From assembly GCF_019097595.1 (NCBI RefSeq), contig NC_080717.1, positions 13,014,336 to 13,078,335 on the forward strand: DNA of 64,000 nt. The letters run 5' to 3'. Numbering within the stretch: position 1 is the first letter of the stretch; every line of letters starts with the position of its first letter. Origin of the DNA: Hemibagrus wyckioides. Taxonomy: Eukaryota; Chordata; Actinopteri; Siluriformes; Bagridae. The notes below the pieces were generated by a model. That model searched no databases. It was given only the letters and a program-made list of their open reading frames with translations, and was not told the origin of the DNA. The translations under genes and the position numbers were made by a program. Below are positions 11,700-22,753 of the stretch, piece by piece.

Positions 11700-11948
11700 C
11701 TATGAGAGTTTCATGCTGTTGGTCACGTATACATTTAGGTTAGAATGTGCCTAAAAGTAATATATAAGGGGGACCTGCAAAAGTGAGCCTGGCCTCTCCG
11801 CTATCTAATCTTATTTCACTGTGTTTGAGATGCCTTTTGCCGAGGCAAAATAAAAATTCCTCTCTTATCTCTTTGCTTTGACTCGCACCCTTGTGTCTGT
11901 GTGTAGTTTGTTAATCATTTCAAGTCAGAGTGCAGACTTGCCACCACA
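11700..11948 (+). repeat. Retroviral LTR (ERV 1), U3-R-U5 part
   Basis: A TATATAAGG box at about 11,761, an AATAAA signal at about 11,847 and a CA terminus at 11,948, four bases before a primer-binding site, give the order expected at the right end of a retroviral 5' LTR. The upstream start is not resolved. No matching second copy was found in the window. Confidence 0.6.
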
Positions 11949-11952
11949 TTTC

Positions 11953-11970
11953 TGGAGGTTACACCGAGAT
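11953..11970 (+). promoter_or_regulatory. Primer-binding site resembling tRNA-Thr complement
   Basis: TGGAGGTTACACCGAGAT begins four bases after the LTR. By my recollection of the tRNA-Thr(UGU) 3' end, 14 of 18 positions are complementary. This is where minus-strand DNA synthesis of the element would have been primed. Confidence 0.5.
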
Positions 11971-12590
11971 CGCTCATCTGAGGTTACTTCGTCGAACCAC
12001 GCAATTGACTACTGGTGGGGAGAGATCTGGACAATCACGAGACTGCCCCAGCAACGGGATCTGGAATTAGGTGGTAAGATTTTAATTTATTTAAACTCTC
12101 GCTCTTTCCATCTTCAGACAATCAGCCTCAGGTAGGCAGAATTTAAGCTTGGATTCTGGCCAACAGTTCTGTGAACTGGTAAAGTTACATGAATATTTCT
12201 GGGAACTAACTATATACTCTGGTATGTTGTAACTACTTTCAGCGGACTTTGAGGAAAGCCATTGCCGGTGCTGACAAGCACAGCTGAGTGACCTGCACAG
12301 ATAAAATCAAGCTAAAAGAGGTAAATAAGGCATTTGTCTGTTGATCAATTGTTGAGAGAATACAGGAACCGCCACGGACAATAGGTAGTGGGGAAGGTAA
12401 GGATAAGAGTGATGATTTCTTGAGGGCATGTAAGCATCCTAATGTTCAATTCATTATAACTAATTATGGGCCTGGTTCTGTATCACAATATCGTATGTGG
12501 GTGAGGGGCTGTGGATTTACAAAGCACACCTGCTACACCAGAGGCAATAAAAATTCTGCCTTTACTTTTTTTTCACTGTACTCAATGTTT
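11971..12590 (+). other. ERV 1 leader and possible gag start, decayed
   Basis: Sequence between the primer-binding site and a Tc1 fragment. A stretch near 12,398-12,560 reads as an open segment (GKDKSDDFLRACKHP) that could be the start of a gag-like frame. No gag motif (such as a zinc knuckle) is visible, so this is a positional inference only. The rest of this element is not in the window. Confidence 0.3.
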
Positions 12591-12784
12591 TGTCTTTAAT
12601 TTGCTATAAAACACAAACAAAGTAGCTTACACAAAATGGTGTCAAATGGAGTCAAAAGATCGGGAGGTGTGGATATAGATGTAAATGCAAGTTGCGTGCA
12701 AAAGCATTCTTTTCTAAAAATAACTTTTACATTAAAAGAAAGCCGTAATCTCTACTTTCAGAATTTATAACCCTTTTGGCTGTA

Positions 12785-13010
12785 GCTGGTTGGGAAATAT
12801 TTTGGGATGATTTTGGGAACTAATTTTTCGATGTGTTGTCATTTCCTTTAAATATACACTTTAAATAACAAAAGCTATATTTTGAATTTAGGAGAAATAT
12901 TGTCAGCAAAAAATGAAACAAAACTGTTCATCTCACCAATACATGCACCTGAAAGAAAAAACATAAGAAACTGATTATTTTGCAGTGGTCTGTATTTATA
13001 TTTAAGCTGT
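12785..13010 (+). mobile_element. 3' end fragment of a Tc1-like element, type E
   Basis: About 200 bp closely match 26,640-26,885: GATGTGTTGTCATTTCCTTT, then ATTGTCAGCA, then ACATGCACCTG, then CTGATTATTTTGCAGT. In the second copy this segment follows a recognisable transposase C-terminus. Here only the 3' non-coding end and the terminal repeat are left. Confidence 0.65.
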
Positions 13011-13670
13011 TTTTATCTGCACATTTCATGAATGTCACCTCATTAGTATTCATGAACCCAAAATAGTTCACATTTGACATCAAAATACATGCATGTCAGA
13101 TGTGACACTCAGTAAAACGCAATGCACAGAATGTTGCAAAATAAACACATAGCACTGGTAATTACATGGGCAGATGGTCAACTTAAACAGTAATTTTTAG
13201 ATATTTATATCAGATTAAATGGAATTTTATTAGCTTTCTAACTAATGTATTTGCATTCAATTTGAACTACAAATAATAATTTGATAGCAAAAATTTGATA
13301 GCAACCAAAAATGGGGCTGATTGCTGATATACAGTAAGATGGTGATGGTGGTTGTAAATTAGTATACCGTTAATTTTCTTCTAAATATAAGGACAAGGAA
13401 TTATGCACTGCTAACAGCAATCTGCAGCAGCAACAGGAGCAAGGACATTTAAAAATATAACACATACAATTCAAAACTGTGATTTCTAAAACAAAAGTGA
13501 TATATAATTAAGAACATTGCATAAATAATTTAATCCCTTGCTAGTACCAGTAGGAAGGCCTAAGACTTCTGGTACTTTCCATTTCGCTTGTGAAGTTTCT
13601 TTCCACCCATTTCTAGTGTGACTGCATGCTAACACTAACAGCAAGAGCAACATAACACCGGCCCACCCTT
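13011..13670. other. No recognisable gene
   Basis: AT-rich stretch. I see no coding similarity and no terminal repeats. Confidence 0.4.
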
Positions 13671-13674
13671 ACAA

Positions 13675-14527
13675 CTACTGCGCTGGCCACAAACTGTCTG
13701 GAATCTTGTCTTGCCACTTTATGTTCATAAGCTTTCTGGGGCAGGTCAGTTTAAAATACAACATACAACAGGGTGATGATGACTGCTGCACAGTAGACCT
13801 GTAGTTTGGTTGCAAGTTAGATGCCTCTGTGCTCTCAGACATTGCAACATAGTTTTCCAAATGCAGCACTAGCTTTTTCCTGTTGTTAACTTCAACGTCT
13901 CTTAACAGGGTGCTAACTAGATATGTGAACTTGTCCACAACGTTCAGGTGTGTGCCATGTATTTGTATCTTGTGTTCAGGGTATTCCTTTCCTAGGGCAG
14001 TCTGGTACAATACTGGTTTTCTTGATGCTGATAGTTAAGCCGAAGTTATCACAGACTTGTGAGAAGCAGTCAATGTTGTGCTGCATGTCAGATACAGAAG
14101 TAGCATTGACAGCACAGTCATCAGCAAAAAAGAAGCTCTTAGACAGTGGTGATTTTCATGACGGCATTAAGGTGCCATAGGTTAAATATCTTCCCGTCTT
14201 TCCAGTACTTGATGCTGATTCCTGGATCAGTAGAGATGAAACATCAGTCAACATGGTTTAACAGATAATGCTGAATAAGGTTTTGGGCTAGGATGCAGTC
14301 TTGTTTGACACCATTGCTCACAGTGAGATCAGATGAGGCTTCACCATCATCAAGGACACAAGCCATCATGCTGTTGTGAAACTAGTGGACAATTGTAATG
14401 AAGTGTTTGGAGCGTCCAAATTTGGCCAGAATTTTCCAGAGACCCTCCCTGCTGACAGTGTTGAAGGTCTTGGAAAGATCTTTCCTGCTATGCTGAGGAG
14501 AGAAATCCCTCTGTGGTTGTCACAGCT
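13675..14527 (-). pseudogene. LINE reverse transcriptase, 3' half (type R), decayed
   Basis: Minus-strand relic of a non-LTR retrotransposon RT. DNHRGISLLSIAGKI lies at 14,520-14,475 (start of an RT block), decayed palm sequence follows in shifting frames, and 14,010-13,675 is open with VVDKFTYLVSTL and LRKLMNIKWQDKIPD-like blocks (thumb and C-terminal region). It stops abruptly at 14,527, where a retroviral LTR-like sequence starts. The missing upstream half of the same LINE type is found at 26,990-27,755, also on the minus strand, which suggests one LINE split by later insertions, with about 70 codons lost at the break. Confidence 0.75.
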
Positions 14528-14931
14528 GTAATGGAAAAATTTATGTTTTTTAAATTATTCTGTGTGTGATTTGTGTGCTCATTATTGTGTGTGTGTGTGG
14601 GTCCCATGCTGATCATGGTGTATTTCAGACAAGACAATATCTGGAGAAAGTTGAGAAAAAGGGGAACAAAGTAAACTTCAGTTAAGAAAAGTGAAAAAAA
14701 CAATTCCTTATATGGCATGAATAATAATAAATCATAAAGAACAGAAAGTACAGGCAGCTGAAGGAGAATGCTGTAAGAGAGCATGTGAGAAAGGGGAAGT
14801 ATCTCACTCCGTGTTCATTTTCTGAATGTGCATGTGACAGATGTCTCTCTGCAGAGAATAAAACGTTGCTCTTGCTTGTACACAACTCCTCTGTTATTTT
14901 ATCTTTTGAATTAAGACAGATTTTCACCACA
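14527..14931 (+). repeat. 5' LTR of ERV 2
   Basis: Starts with TGTAATGG next to LINE sequence and ends in CA at 14,931. It has GAATAAAACG near 14,858 as polyadenylation signal and a pyrimidine-rich U5. A short sequence with a matching start (TGTAATCA and then ATGTTTTTTAA) occurs at 26,929 right after a polypurine tract, interpreted as the start of the 3' LTR. Confidence 0.6.
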
Positions 14932-14937
14932 ATTTTA

Positions 14938-14955
14938 TGGCACCCCAGATGGGAC
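14938..14955 (+). promoter_or_regulatory. Primer-binding site of ERV 2
   Basis: TGGCACCCCAGATGGGAC begins six bases after the LTR end and is followed by a GC-rich leader. TGG start and position fit a primer-binding site; the tRNA was not assigned. Confidence 0.5.
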
Positions 14956-15059
14956 CTCGCGACTGAGTGGCAGAAGAATCTAGGAAAGCTCACTGCGCAG
15001 CACCTTGAAGGCTTTACTTCATCTGAAGCACAGATTTGGCTTTTAGTGTGACGGGACCT

Positions 15060-16230
15060 GGGTTTACCATGCTGTTCAATGCAGAGGTCATCTAAATTCA
15101 TTTCAGTAAGTAGTTGAAAAATGTTTATAAATTATACAAAATAGGCTTGGATTTTGTCATGTGGTACGGGCAAATGCATTCAGTAGGAGTGCATATTTTA
15201 GCAAGATTTTTGGATAAAATCTGCTGTTGCAGTTGACAAATTGAATGTAGAGGACCTCCAGAGGTAAAACAAGCCACAAAGTGAATAAGATAATTCTCAG
15301 ACATTTTTCCCCAGACATCTTGAAGTAATTTAAGAGGAGAAACATGGGTACAGCAAAAATCAAAATGATTATGATGATGGACATTCTAATGCTCAATTAT
15401 GGACCAAAACCTGTCACTTTTGCTTGGAATTCAGACCTACGCCAAAGAAACGATGGGTTTTTAATTGGGAGTAGACATTTCAAGGGTGAAAATTGCAGGG
15501 CCAGACAGTCTCTTAGCTCCAGCCAGACTGGAAGGTATAACATGGGACACAGGAAACCTAAACCTCATTGAACAGCACACCATTCATGCAGAGATGTTGA
15601 ATAAAACAGAGGAAGTCAAGAAGATGAGAAACACAAGGCTCAACTCACTCTCATGCAGATAGTCTCCTACCAATTGGCCAAGGAGGTGTGGCAGAGGATG
15701 AGTAAGGAATGACGGATATTTCAGTTGCAGGAAAACAGATCAGGTTGAAGGACTACCCCCAAAAGGAGCGATATCAGGATGGCAGTGCCACTGGAGGAGA
15801 TTGACGGGACAGTAAGGGCAAAGAGAGTGAGCCAGAAGGGCTGGATGAGTCACAATTTACAATGAGTCAATGAGTCAAAACACGCTTAAGCTAGCACATG
15901 ATTCTGATACTATCTCTGATATAGAAAAGGTCAATCAAGCAATTAATTTCTTAGAGTGCAAGTATTTTCCTGAAGGCACATATGTTAAATATTCAGATGC
16001 TGTTTACAATAAAATGTGAAATTTTACATTCTGTGTAGATGGGTTACCCTTAATGCAGAGGAGTTCCTTAAACCACCAAATATGAGTGGAAGGTTCCTGC
16101 ATTCAATAGGAGCATTGGGGATCTCAGTCACAGAGCAGTTCTCTGTGCCACTGAAATGTGAAATAGAGGGTCAGTTCTCATTCAAATTCTCGTTTGTAAT
16201 CTCTAGCTGTTGTCTGATTATTACCTGGGT
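15060..16230 (+). pseudogene. ERV 2 gag and protease region, decayed
   Basis: Between the leader and the inserted Ty3/gypsy element lies about 1.1 kb with short open pieces (15,344-15,662 in two frames; 16,016-16,252). The last piece has a TEQFSVPLKCEIEG stretch that resembles the region after the protease active site in retroviral pol. The gag assignment is by position only. Stops and frame changes are frequent. The copy is a genomic fossil. Confidence 0.4.
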
Positions 16231-16289
16231 TGAGACTCCTGTATGTGTATGAATGGAAACTGTGCACCTTTGCAGTAAATGCAGTAAAC

Positions 16290-16583
16290 CAGAAACTCAC
16301 TAACAAGCACAAAGTCAAAAACCGGAAAGCAAAACACTCTAGCAAACAAATCCGAATCAGAAGGCAAAACACGAGAAAACCAGAAAAACAGAGCATACAC
16401 AGAGAATCCAATAGCATGAAACTTGAGCAAGACTTGGTAAAGTCATGGAGAACAATACTACGTGTTGTGTGTGTGCATGTGTGCCGTATATAAACAATAG
16501 AACCAGGAAGTGTTTCTTCGTGGGTGGCTTAGAATTCAGGTGAGGGCTCCCTCTGGTGGTCTGATGCTGGGTTGGATGTTACA
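16290..16583 (-). repeat. 3' LTR of gypsy 1
   Basis: Closely matches 24,610-24,907, including GAACCAGGAAGTGTTTCTTC and CTCCCTCTGGTGGTCTGATG. In element orientation it begins TGTAACATCC immediately after a polypurine tract. The far end (below 16,300) diverges from the other copy, so the border near 16,265 is approximate. Confidence 0.8.
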
Positions 16584-16597
16584 TAGCTCCCCCCTCT
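16584..16597 (-). promoter_or_regulatory. Polypurine tract of gypsy 1
   Basis: On the minus strand AGAGGGGGGAGCTA directly precedes the TG of the 3' LTR, where plus-strand DNA synthesis would be primed. Confidence 0.75.
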
Positions 16598-16599
16598 AG

Positions 16600-17109
16600 G
16601 AACACCTCCTGGTGTTCTACGATGGGGATGGCCCTGGACATGAGGGGCTGGTCTGGAAGAATGTTGGCGGTGAAAATATTCCACTAGGGAAGGGTCTAGG
16701 ATGTTGTGGGAGTCAACCCAAGAGTCGGGCCATACCCTTCCCAATCCACCAGATATTGTAGATGATGCCCGATACGCCGAGAGTTCAAAAGAGAGTGGAC
16801 TCGGTAAGCTGGGGCCCCATCAATCTCCAGTGCTGGCGGCGGTTCAGTGCTCAGGGGTTCGGAGTTTGGGAGAGAGTGGACTGGTTTTAGGAGCGATACA
16901 TGAAATGATAGGGAGATGCGATAGGGAGGGAGCTCCAGACAGTACGTGACAGGGTTGATTCAGTGTGTGACACAAAATGGGCCAACGTAACGAGGACTGA
17001 GTTTGTGTCAAGGAAGCTTTAAGCAAAGGTTCTTGGTGGACAACCAGACACGTTGTCCTACTTGGTACTCGGGGTGTGGGCGTCTATGATGATTTGCCTG
17101 TATCCGTTG
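16600..17109 (-). pseudogene. Gypsy 1 integrase C-terminus and chromodomain
   Basis: Minus-strand sequence with stops. Blocks include LSPRYVGPF-like and [10 protein letters not shown] (integrase GPY/F-type end), followed near 16,800-16,690 by a chromodomain-like [10 protein letters not shown]. Chromodomains steer integration toward marked chromatin in this class. The chromodomain's last helix is damaged by stops. Confidence 0.7.
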
Positions 17110-17796
17110 TCATCTTATGACCCTCTGGAGGCAGACGTGGGCACTTTCCCAAACTTCTTGGCTCCGCTGGTCCCAGTCATCCACAGCAGGGACATTGGAT
17201 GGCTCTCCAGACCATGGGAATAGTGGTGGCTGAAAACCCAAGATGCATTGGAATGGTGTCAGTCCTGTGGAGGTGTGTGTGAGAGAGTTTTGGGCATACT
17301 CAGCCCATGGCAGAAACTCACTCCACCGATGCTGCTCACGACTGCAGTAGGTTTGAAGATATCGTCCAAGTTCCTGATTGAGGCATTCTGACCTGTCCTT
17401 GGTCTGTGGGTGATACCCCGAGCTGAGGCTCACATTGATTCCCAGTTGGTTACAGAACACCCCCCAAACTCAGGAGGTGAATTGGGGACCTCGGTCCGAC
17501 ACAATATCTTCAGGGAGACTGTAATTTTTGAATACATGGGCGAAAAGTGCTTTGGCTGTTTCCATGGCGGTAGGTAGGCCCTTTAGTGGGGTCAGTTTGC
17601 AGGCTTTGGAGAAACGATCAATTGCTACTAATATGGTGTTACAACCCCCAGAGTCCGGTAGATCTGTGACGAAATCAATGGCGATGTGTGACCAAGGTCG
17701 TTGCGAGATGGGTAGATGCTCCAATAACCCTTCTGGAAGCTGACGGCTCATCCTAGATTGCGCACATGTAGCGCATGCCTTGATGTAGTTTTCCAC
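17110..17796 (-). pseudogene. Gypsy 1 integrase catalytic core
   Basis: Two open pieces in the same sense. 17,796-17,470 has [13 protein letters not shown] (first Asp) and [11 protein letters not shown] (second Asp). A TGA stop follows, and 17,460-17,110 has [19 protein letters not shown] (catalytic Glu). The stop is at a site where family comparison expects Arg, so a CGA-to-TGA change at a methylated CpG is likely. The three catalytic acids are all present. Confidence 0.8.
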
Positions 17797-18461
17797 ATCT
17801 TGAGACAGCGAGGGCCACCAAAATCTATTCTGTAGTAGGGAGCTGGTCCGACGAATCCCTGGGTGGCCTGAACTGGAGCCTTATGAACCCACTGGATGAT
17901 GTGGTGCCGAAGAGACATGAGAACATAGAGTTTGGATGGTGGGCCCTTTGAATGTCCACTATTAAGCTCCACTGAATAGGTGCTAGGATCACAGATGGGG
18001 AGGATGGGTTTGGGGTGGAGTGATGTGGTCAAGGGGTCATACCGGTGGGACAGTGCATCTGCCTTTCCGTTCTTTGTACCTGCACGATATATAACAGAGA
18101 ATTGAAAGCGGGTAAAGAACAGGGCCCATCTGGCTTGTCGAGGGTTCAACTGCTTAGCGCTATGGAGGTACTCAAGGTTTCGATATTCAGTTAATACCAG
18201 AAAGGGATGACGTGCCCCCTCTAACCAGTGTCGCCAGTCCTCCAATGTTGCCTATAAAGATAGGAGCTCCCTGTTGCCCACATCATAGTTGATCTCCGAT
18301 GTAGTGAGTTTGTGGGAGAAGAATGCACATGGGTGTAATTTTCCGGGTTCCCCATGGTGCTGAGAGAGAACAGCCTCTATTCCACAATTGGAGGCGTCTA
18401 CGTCTACGACGAATGGAAGGTCAGGATCCGGATGACGGAGGACAGGGGCTGTAGTGAAACT
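17748..18461 (-). pseudogene. Gypsy 1 RNase H and integrase zinc-finger region
   Basis: The RNase H begins near 18,460 with a [20 protein letters not shown] block. It continues open from 18,245 with [19 protein letters not shown] and [16 protein letters not shown], the typical end of a Ty3/gypsy RNase H. Downstream the frame slips before the integrase zinc finger. It should degrade the RNA strand during reverse transcription; here it is broken by a stop near 18,250. Confidence 0.75.
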
Positions 18462-19270
18462 CTACTTCAAGTGCTTGAATGCAGACCTGGCCTGCTCGGT
18501 CCATTGCAATTTCTTGGGCTTTCCCTGCAGCAGTGATGTAAGTGGGTTGGCGATGATGCTGTAATTCCTTATAAAGTGCCTGTAGAAATTAGCAAACCCC
18601 AGAAAATGTTGTAGTTCCTTTATTGATGTAGGTTCAGGCCATTCTGTGACAGCTTGCACTTTGCTGCTGTCCATCTCTACACCCCGATAATATATAACAT
18701 AACCCAGGAACGTGATTGTCTCCTGATGGAACTCACATTTTTCTGCTTTGACATAGAGTTGGTGTTGGAATAGGTGGGTTAGCACGGTGCGCACATGGTG
18801 TACATGGTCCTCATGGGATTTGGAGTATATCAAAATATCATCGATATAAGCAATCACGTATTTATTGATTACGTCCTTGAATATTTCATTATTGAAGGCC
18901 TGAAAGACAGCTGGTGTATTGGTTAGTCCGTAAGGCGTCACTAAGTACTCATAATGTCCTTTTGTGGTGTTGAAAGCCGTTTTCCACTCATCTCCCTCCT
19001 GAACGCGGACCAGATTATAGGCGCTACGTAGGTCAAGCTTGGTGAACAGACGGGCCTCCCGAAGTTTTTCCAGTGCTGCTGGCACTAGAGGCAGTGGATA
19101 GGGGTACCGGACAGTGAGAGTGTTCAGTCCTTGATAGTCTATACACGGTCGCAGTCCTCCATCCTTTTTTTTTTACACAAAAAAGAAACCAGCAGGGGAG
19201 GTAGACGGGCGGATGTAGCCAGCCTGGAGGGCTTCATCAATGTAATCCTCCATGGCTTGCACTGCATGAA
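18462..19270 (-). pseudogene. Gypsy 1 reverse transcriptase
   Basis: Open from 19,085 to 18,462, with the upstream part ([18 protein letters not shown] and a decayed [12 protein letters not shown] block) extending to 19,270. Motifs: [10 protein letters not shown] (first catalytic Asp), [16 protein letters not shown], and [13 protein letters not shown], which carries the YIDD active site. FLGYVI and [15 protein letters not shown] follow. The catalytic core is intact, but upstream stops and a run of T near 19,165 break the frame. Confidence 0.85.
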
Positions 19271-19445
19271 AAGGCAGATTTTCATCCCTGTGAATGCCTG
19301 ATGACCTCTCTAATCACCGGCAGTTAGTGACAATTCACAGCCCGGGAAGTTCCTGTTCGCGAGTGACAGGAACAGTCGTTATTGTACCAGGGGGTGTATA
19401 GGGAGGGAGGTGTGTGTGGAGGTACAAGGTGTGAAATGCTACCTC

Positions 19446-19448
<3 letters not shown>

Positions 19449-19505
<57 letters not shown>

Positions 19506-19534
19506 GTATATGTATATATATATATATATGTATG

Positions 19535-19579
<45 letters not shown>

Positions 19580-19580
19580 G

Positions 19581-19625
<45 letters not shown>

Positions 19626-19626
19626 A
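19449..19626. repeat. (TA)n tract with TATG interruptions
   Basis: About 180 bp of alternating TA with TATGTATG variants. Open frames reading YIYIYI here are artefacts of the repeat. Confidence 0.95.
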
Positions 19627-19739
19627 ATTTTTATTTATATTTATTATATTAATCTATAAAAATTGTTAAAGATATATTATAACAATATAGGTGTCAAAGG
19701 CTAAGAGTAAATATTAGGAAAACAGACATTTGGGAGAGA

Positions 19740-21067
19740 CATGTTGATTAAATGTAAGAGTTTTATTTTATTAAATAGACAAAAAGTAGCCAGAGATTAT
19801 TTTCATGGCATCATGTTTGGCATCAAATGTCTTTTTGCTGCCTCGGGGTCGTAGGTATGCGGTGGCATTCTGTTAGACAGAAGCCCAGTTCACAGACGCC
19901 AGTGATGCAGTGCTGCACACTTTGAACTGGCTTCTAGTTTCTCCTGCAGCTTAGTACACAGATTGCTGAGCTCCTGGCTGCGGAACGATGGAGGTCACAC
20001 AATCCACCCTAAGACTCCATCAATGGCACCGTCTTATTCATCTGACATCATGTCAGCGGTGATTCCCCTCCAGAAGTCCACTTCATCCGTAGCCAGTACA
20101 CTTTGCCTCGCCTCCAAGAGCTGAAAACACAATTGTTACATATAATAAGCTACGTGTACATCATTACAGTTTATACTAATGCAACAGAAAAAAGTAAAAC
20201 AAATTTATTTCTAATCTGTCTTACCCTCTTCCTCCTCCGGCAACTCTGGGCTGAGGTCTTATTAGCTGTAGCCACATTTGCTAGCTCTGGCTGGCTGTAC
20301 CGGAAATTTCTATGCAGTATATGTCTCGTAGTATGTCTTGCAGGCAACTAGAAAAAAATGAATTGGTTTTTTAAAAACTACAACCAACCAAACATAACTA
20401 CACAGATAAATAGCAAAAACAGAATTAAGAACAACATGGTGACAACAAAATGTAATAACACTTCACACTTTACGTGGCTTGGACGAACTTTTGGTCCTAG
20501 AACTGTGTTGTTCTTGTGTTGAACTCTATGTTATATGTTTATGTAGCACCAGGTCCTGGAAAAACGTTGTTTCATTTCACTATGTACTGCGTCAGCTATA
20601 TGTGGAATGACAAAGCTTCTTGAATCTAACAACTAAATAACACCACCACAGTGAAAATTACTTACCAACAAAGTCATTTTTATCCAGGCCTTCATCGCGC
20701 AATTCCGGGCTTATGGACAGTGCTCCCACTAAAATGAGGAGACCGTCTCATTATATGGCGAGCTTATTCTGTGGAGGCAAAAAGTACAGAGTTAAAACAA
20801 CATGTTTATTTGCTTCGGAAACAACAGAGTGCATGTTAGCCCATATCTTTAATCCGTACCCTTGCTCCGGGTCATATCGCCTACAGTTTGCCTTAGAGTT
20901 AGCCGACGGACTGCCTCCTACAAAATACAAGTAAAAATGCTTTTTTACAAAACTTACACTGGTTCTGCCAAATGAAAGCATGGGTTATGTTGTTAGAAAA
21001 ATTTAGACTTACCACGATTTTAGGATTGTGCAGCCGCCTCTTCCTCTTCAGTTCCTTGGCGAGCCAT
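19740..21067 (-). pseudogene. Four-exon gene-like unit of unknown function
   Basis: Minus strand, with GT-AG borders at every step. Exon 1 is 21,067-21,013 (ATG, then a Lys/Arg-rich ELKRKRRLHNPKIV in a frame shifted by one base from the ATG). Exon 2 is 20,917-20,666, damaged by stops and ending LRDEGLDKNDFV. Exon 3 is 20,347-20,225, 41 open codons including RNFRYSQPELANVATANK. Exon 4 starts at 20,120 and continues in frame with exon 3 (LLEARQSVLATDEVDFW, then a stop, with recognisable sequence to about 19,750 such as PPSFRSQELSNLC). Exon 3 to 4 joins in phase 0 without a break. A LINE tail lies in the exon 2-3 intron. I do not know the protein; it is probably transposon-associated or a degraded gene copy. 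Confidence 0.5.
20535..20632 (+). mobile_element. 3' tail of a type C LINE
   Basis: GTAGCACCAGGTCCTGG through TGACAAAGCTTCTTGAATCT matches the 3' tails at 62,070-62,170 (plus) and, inverted, at 35,165-35,275 and 59,119-59,225. Only the tail is present, a strongly 5' truncated insertion. Confidence 0.75.
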
Positions 21068-21359
21068 TGTAAACAGCTAAGAAAATGTAAAGAGCGAGGT
21101 AAATATAAAGAGCGGAGGTAAAAATGAAAACGGTAAGCGAATTCCAGGAAAGAGTAACATCTCTGTTTGTATGTTTTGGTTCCGCGCTTTGTCTCGTTTC
21201 CTCGTCTGTGATTGGAGGAACATACTGCGTCACCGTGACCTAGCACCTGATGGCCGAGCCTCATCACATGCGAAGTGACGTAACCAGGAAGCGCTCGGAG
21301 AGCATTAAACTGTACAGTGGAATTTGTACAAAAAAGATTTGGAATTGTAACCAATTCAT

Positions 21360-21780
21360 GTGTATTTTCTGATGATTCTGAAACATGTTGGTGCGTTGTG
21401 GCTGGATATTTGTAATTGGCTTTACTCAAAAGTACCTCATCTTGAGTACTTTTCCTTACAGGACATTATCTATGGGCTGGTTATGAGCAATAAGAATGAT
21501 GATTATCTGGTTAATAATATACTTATGCTGGGGAAATTTTTCATACACAAATCAAAATCGATAAAAGTGAAACGCAGGTTCTGTGCATTTCATAATGATT
21601 TTGTTTCTTACACTAAAACCCTTAGTAATATGAAAAACAAGAATGGCATCAATCTTCTCTCCATAATAGCAGAATATGATTTAAATCAGAAGCCCTAGCT
21701 CCATAATGTGTTTTCATTTTAATTGAAATAAATATAAGTTGATCTAAATTGCAATAATTATTTAAATTTTATTTTTTATT
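21360..21780 (+). pseudogene. C-terminal end of an L1-type LINE ORF2
   Basis: Open from 21,360 to a natural stop at 21,698. It contains CNWLYSKVPHLEYFSLQDI, then YLVNNILMLGKFFIHK and KVKRRFCAFHNDFVSYTKTL, the usual end of ORF2 in this LINE group. AT-rich 3' untranslated sequence follows. The 5' side starts abruptly, so this is a truncated insertion in the opposite sense to the gypsy element around it. Confidence 0.65.
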
Positions 21781-22640
21781 TTATTTCACTGGCCCTGTGT
21801 CTTTATTTATGTATCTGTTTCTCGCATTGCAAAGTAAAGGTACACTGTTGTGTAAAAAAAACTGTACAGTGGAGCCTCTGTCTCCATTCCAGCAAATAAT
21901 CTTGGATGAGGATGACAGAAATGCTATGTTGACCATGTAACATCAAATGTACCCTGAAAATCTCAACTGTAATTGACTGTTTTGCCAAGACATGCAAAAT
22001 GGTAACCCACCATTGACCCTGTAGCAGAACCACAGCTGGCTATTATCAAGAGGTTTATTGTTGTACATGTTGTGTCAAAAGGTAATAATTTAAACATGTC
22101 ATTACACAAGTCTCTTGGCTTCATCCCCATCCAGACCGTCATTTTTATGAAAAACCCATAGAAATTTGGAGTTTGTGGGGAAAGACATCTGATACCCAGC
22201 ATCATTTCTCCCTGTTGAGCGCATTGCTGGAAGATGTGTGTTAAATACATCCACTGTGCATTTAAGCAAAACAACAGAAAAAGTTACTGTAGTCATGCCA
22301 CTATGTACAGTGGTTAAGGTCTAGGAGTGCTGCGAGAATCAGACTATTGTCTTAAAATGTTATACTATTTTTTTTACTTTATGTAATCATGTGCTATATA
22401 CTTTGTTAGTTGTATACAATTAAAAAGTATTTTCTGTTGTGTAATTTGGTCCTTAGAGCCTTAGAGATATAACATTTTGTTCCACTGTATGTTCCTACAT
22501 GTAGCAGAATGACAATAACGCTCAGTTGACTTCCCTTTCATTAAATGTGTTAGATAAATAAACTGAATTGAGAAAGCATTGAACAAATGTGATTTTCCTT
22601 ATTTTGGTATCGTTGTTTTTTTTTTAAAAAAACATTTATT
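21781..22640. other. No recognisable gene
   Basis: Several short open frames overlap on the minus strand (21,803-22,296), but none shows a known motif. ACTGTACAGTGGA occurs at about 21,308 and 21,861, and a related TGTACAGTGG near 22,305, hinting at a short dispersed repeat. Confidence 0.35.
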
Positions 22641-22645
22641 TGTTT

Positions 22646-22753
<108 letters not shown>

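Noticed and set aside
19382..19652. Open frames of about 80 codons reading YIYIYIYI
   Set aside because: They are translations of the (TA)n tract, as are similar frames at 22,550-22,774.
20899..21429. 176-codon minus-strand frame as one gene
   Set aside because: It runs across two splice-like borders of the four-exon unit, so it mixes exon and intron codons.
21803..22296. Overlapping minus-strand frames of 64-103 codons
   Set aside because: No recognisable domain, no splice logic and no consistent codon pattern; left as unassigned.
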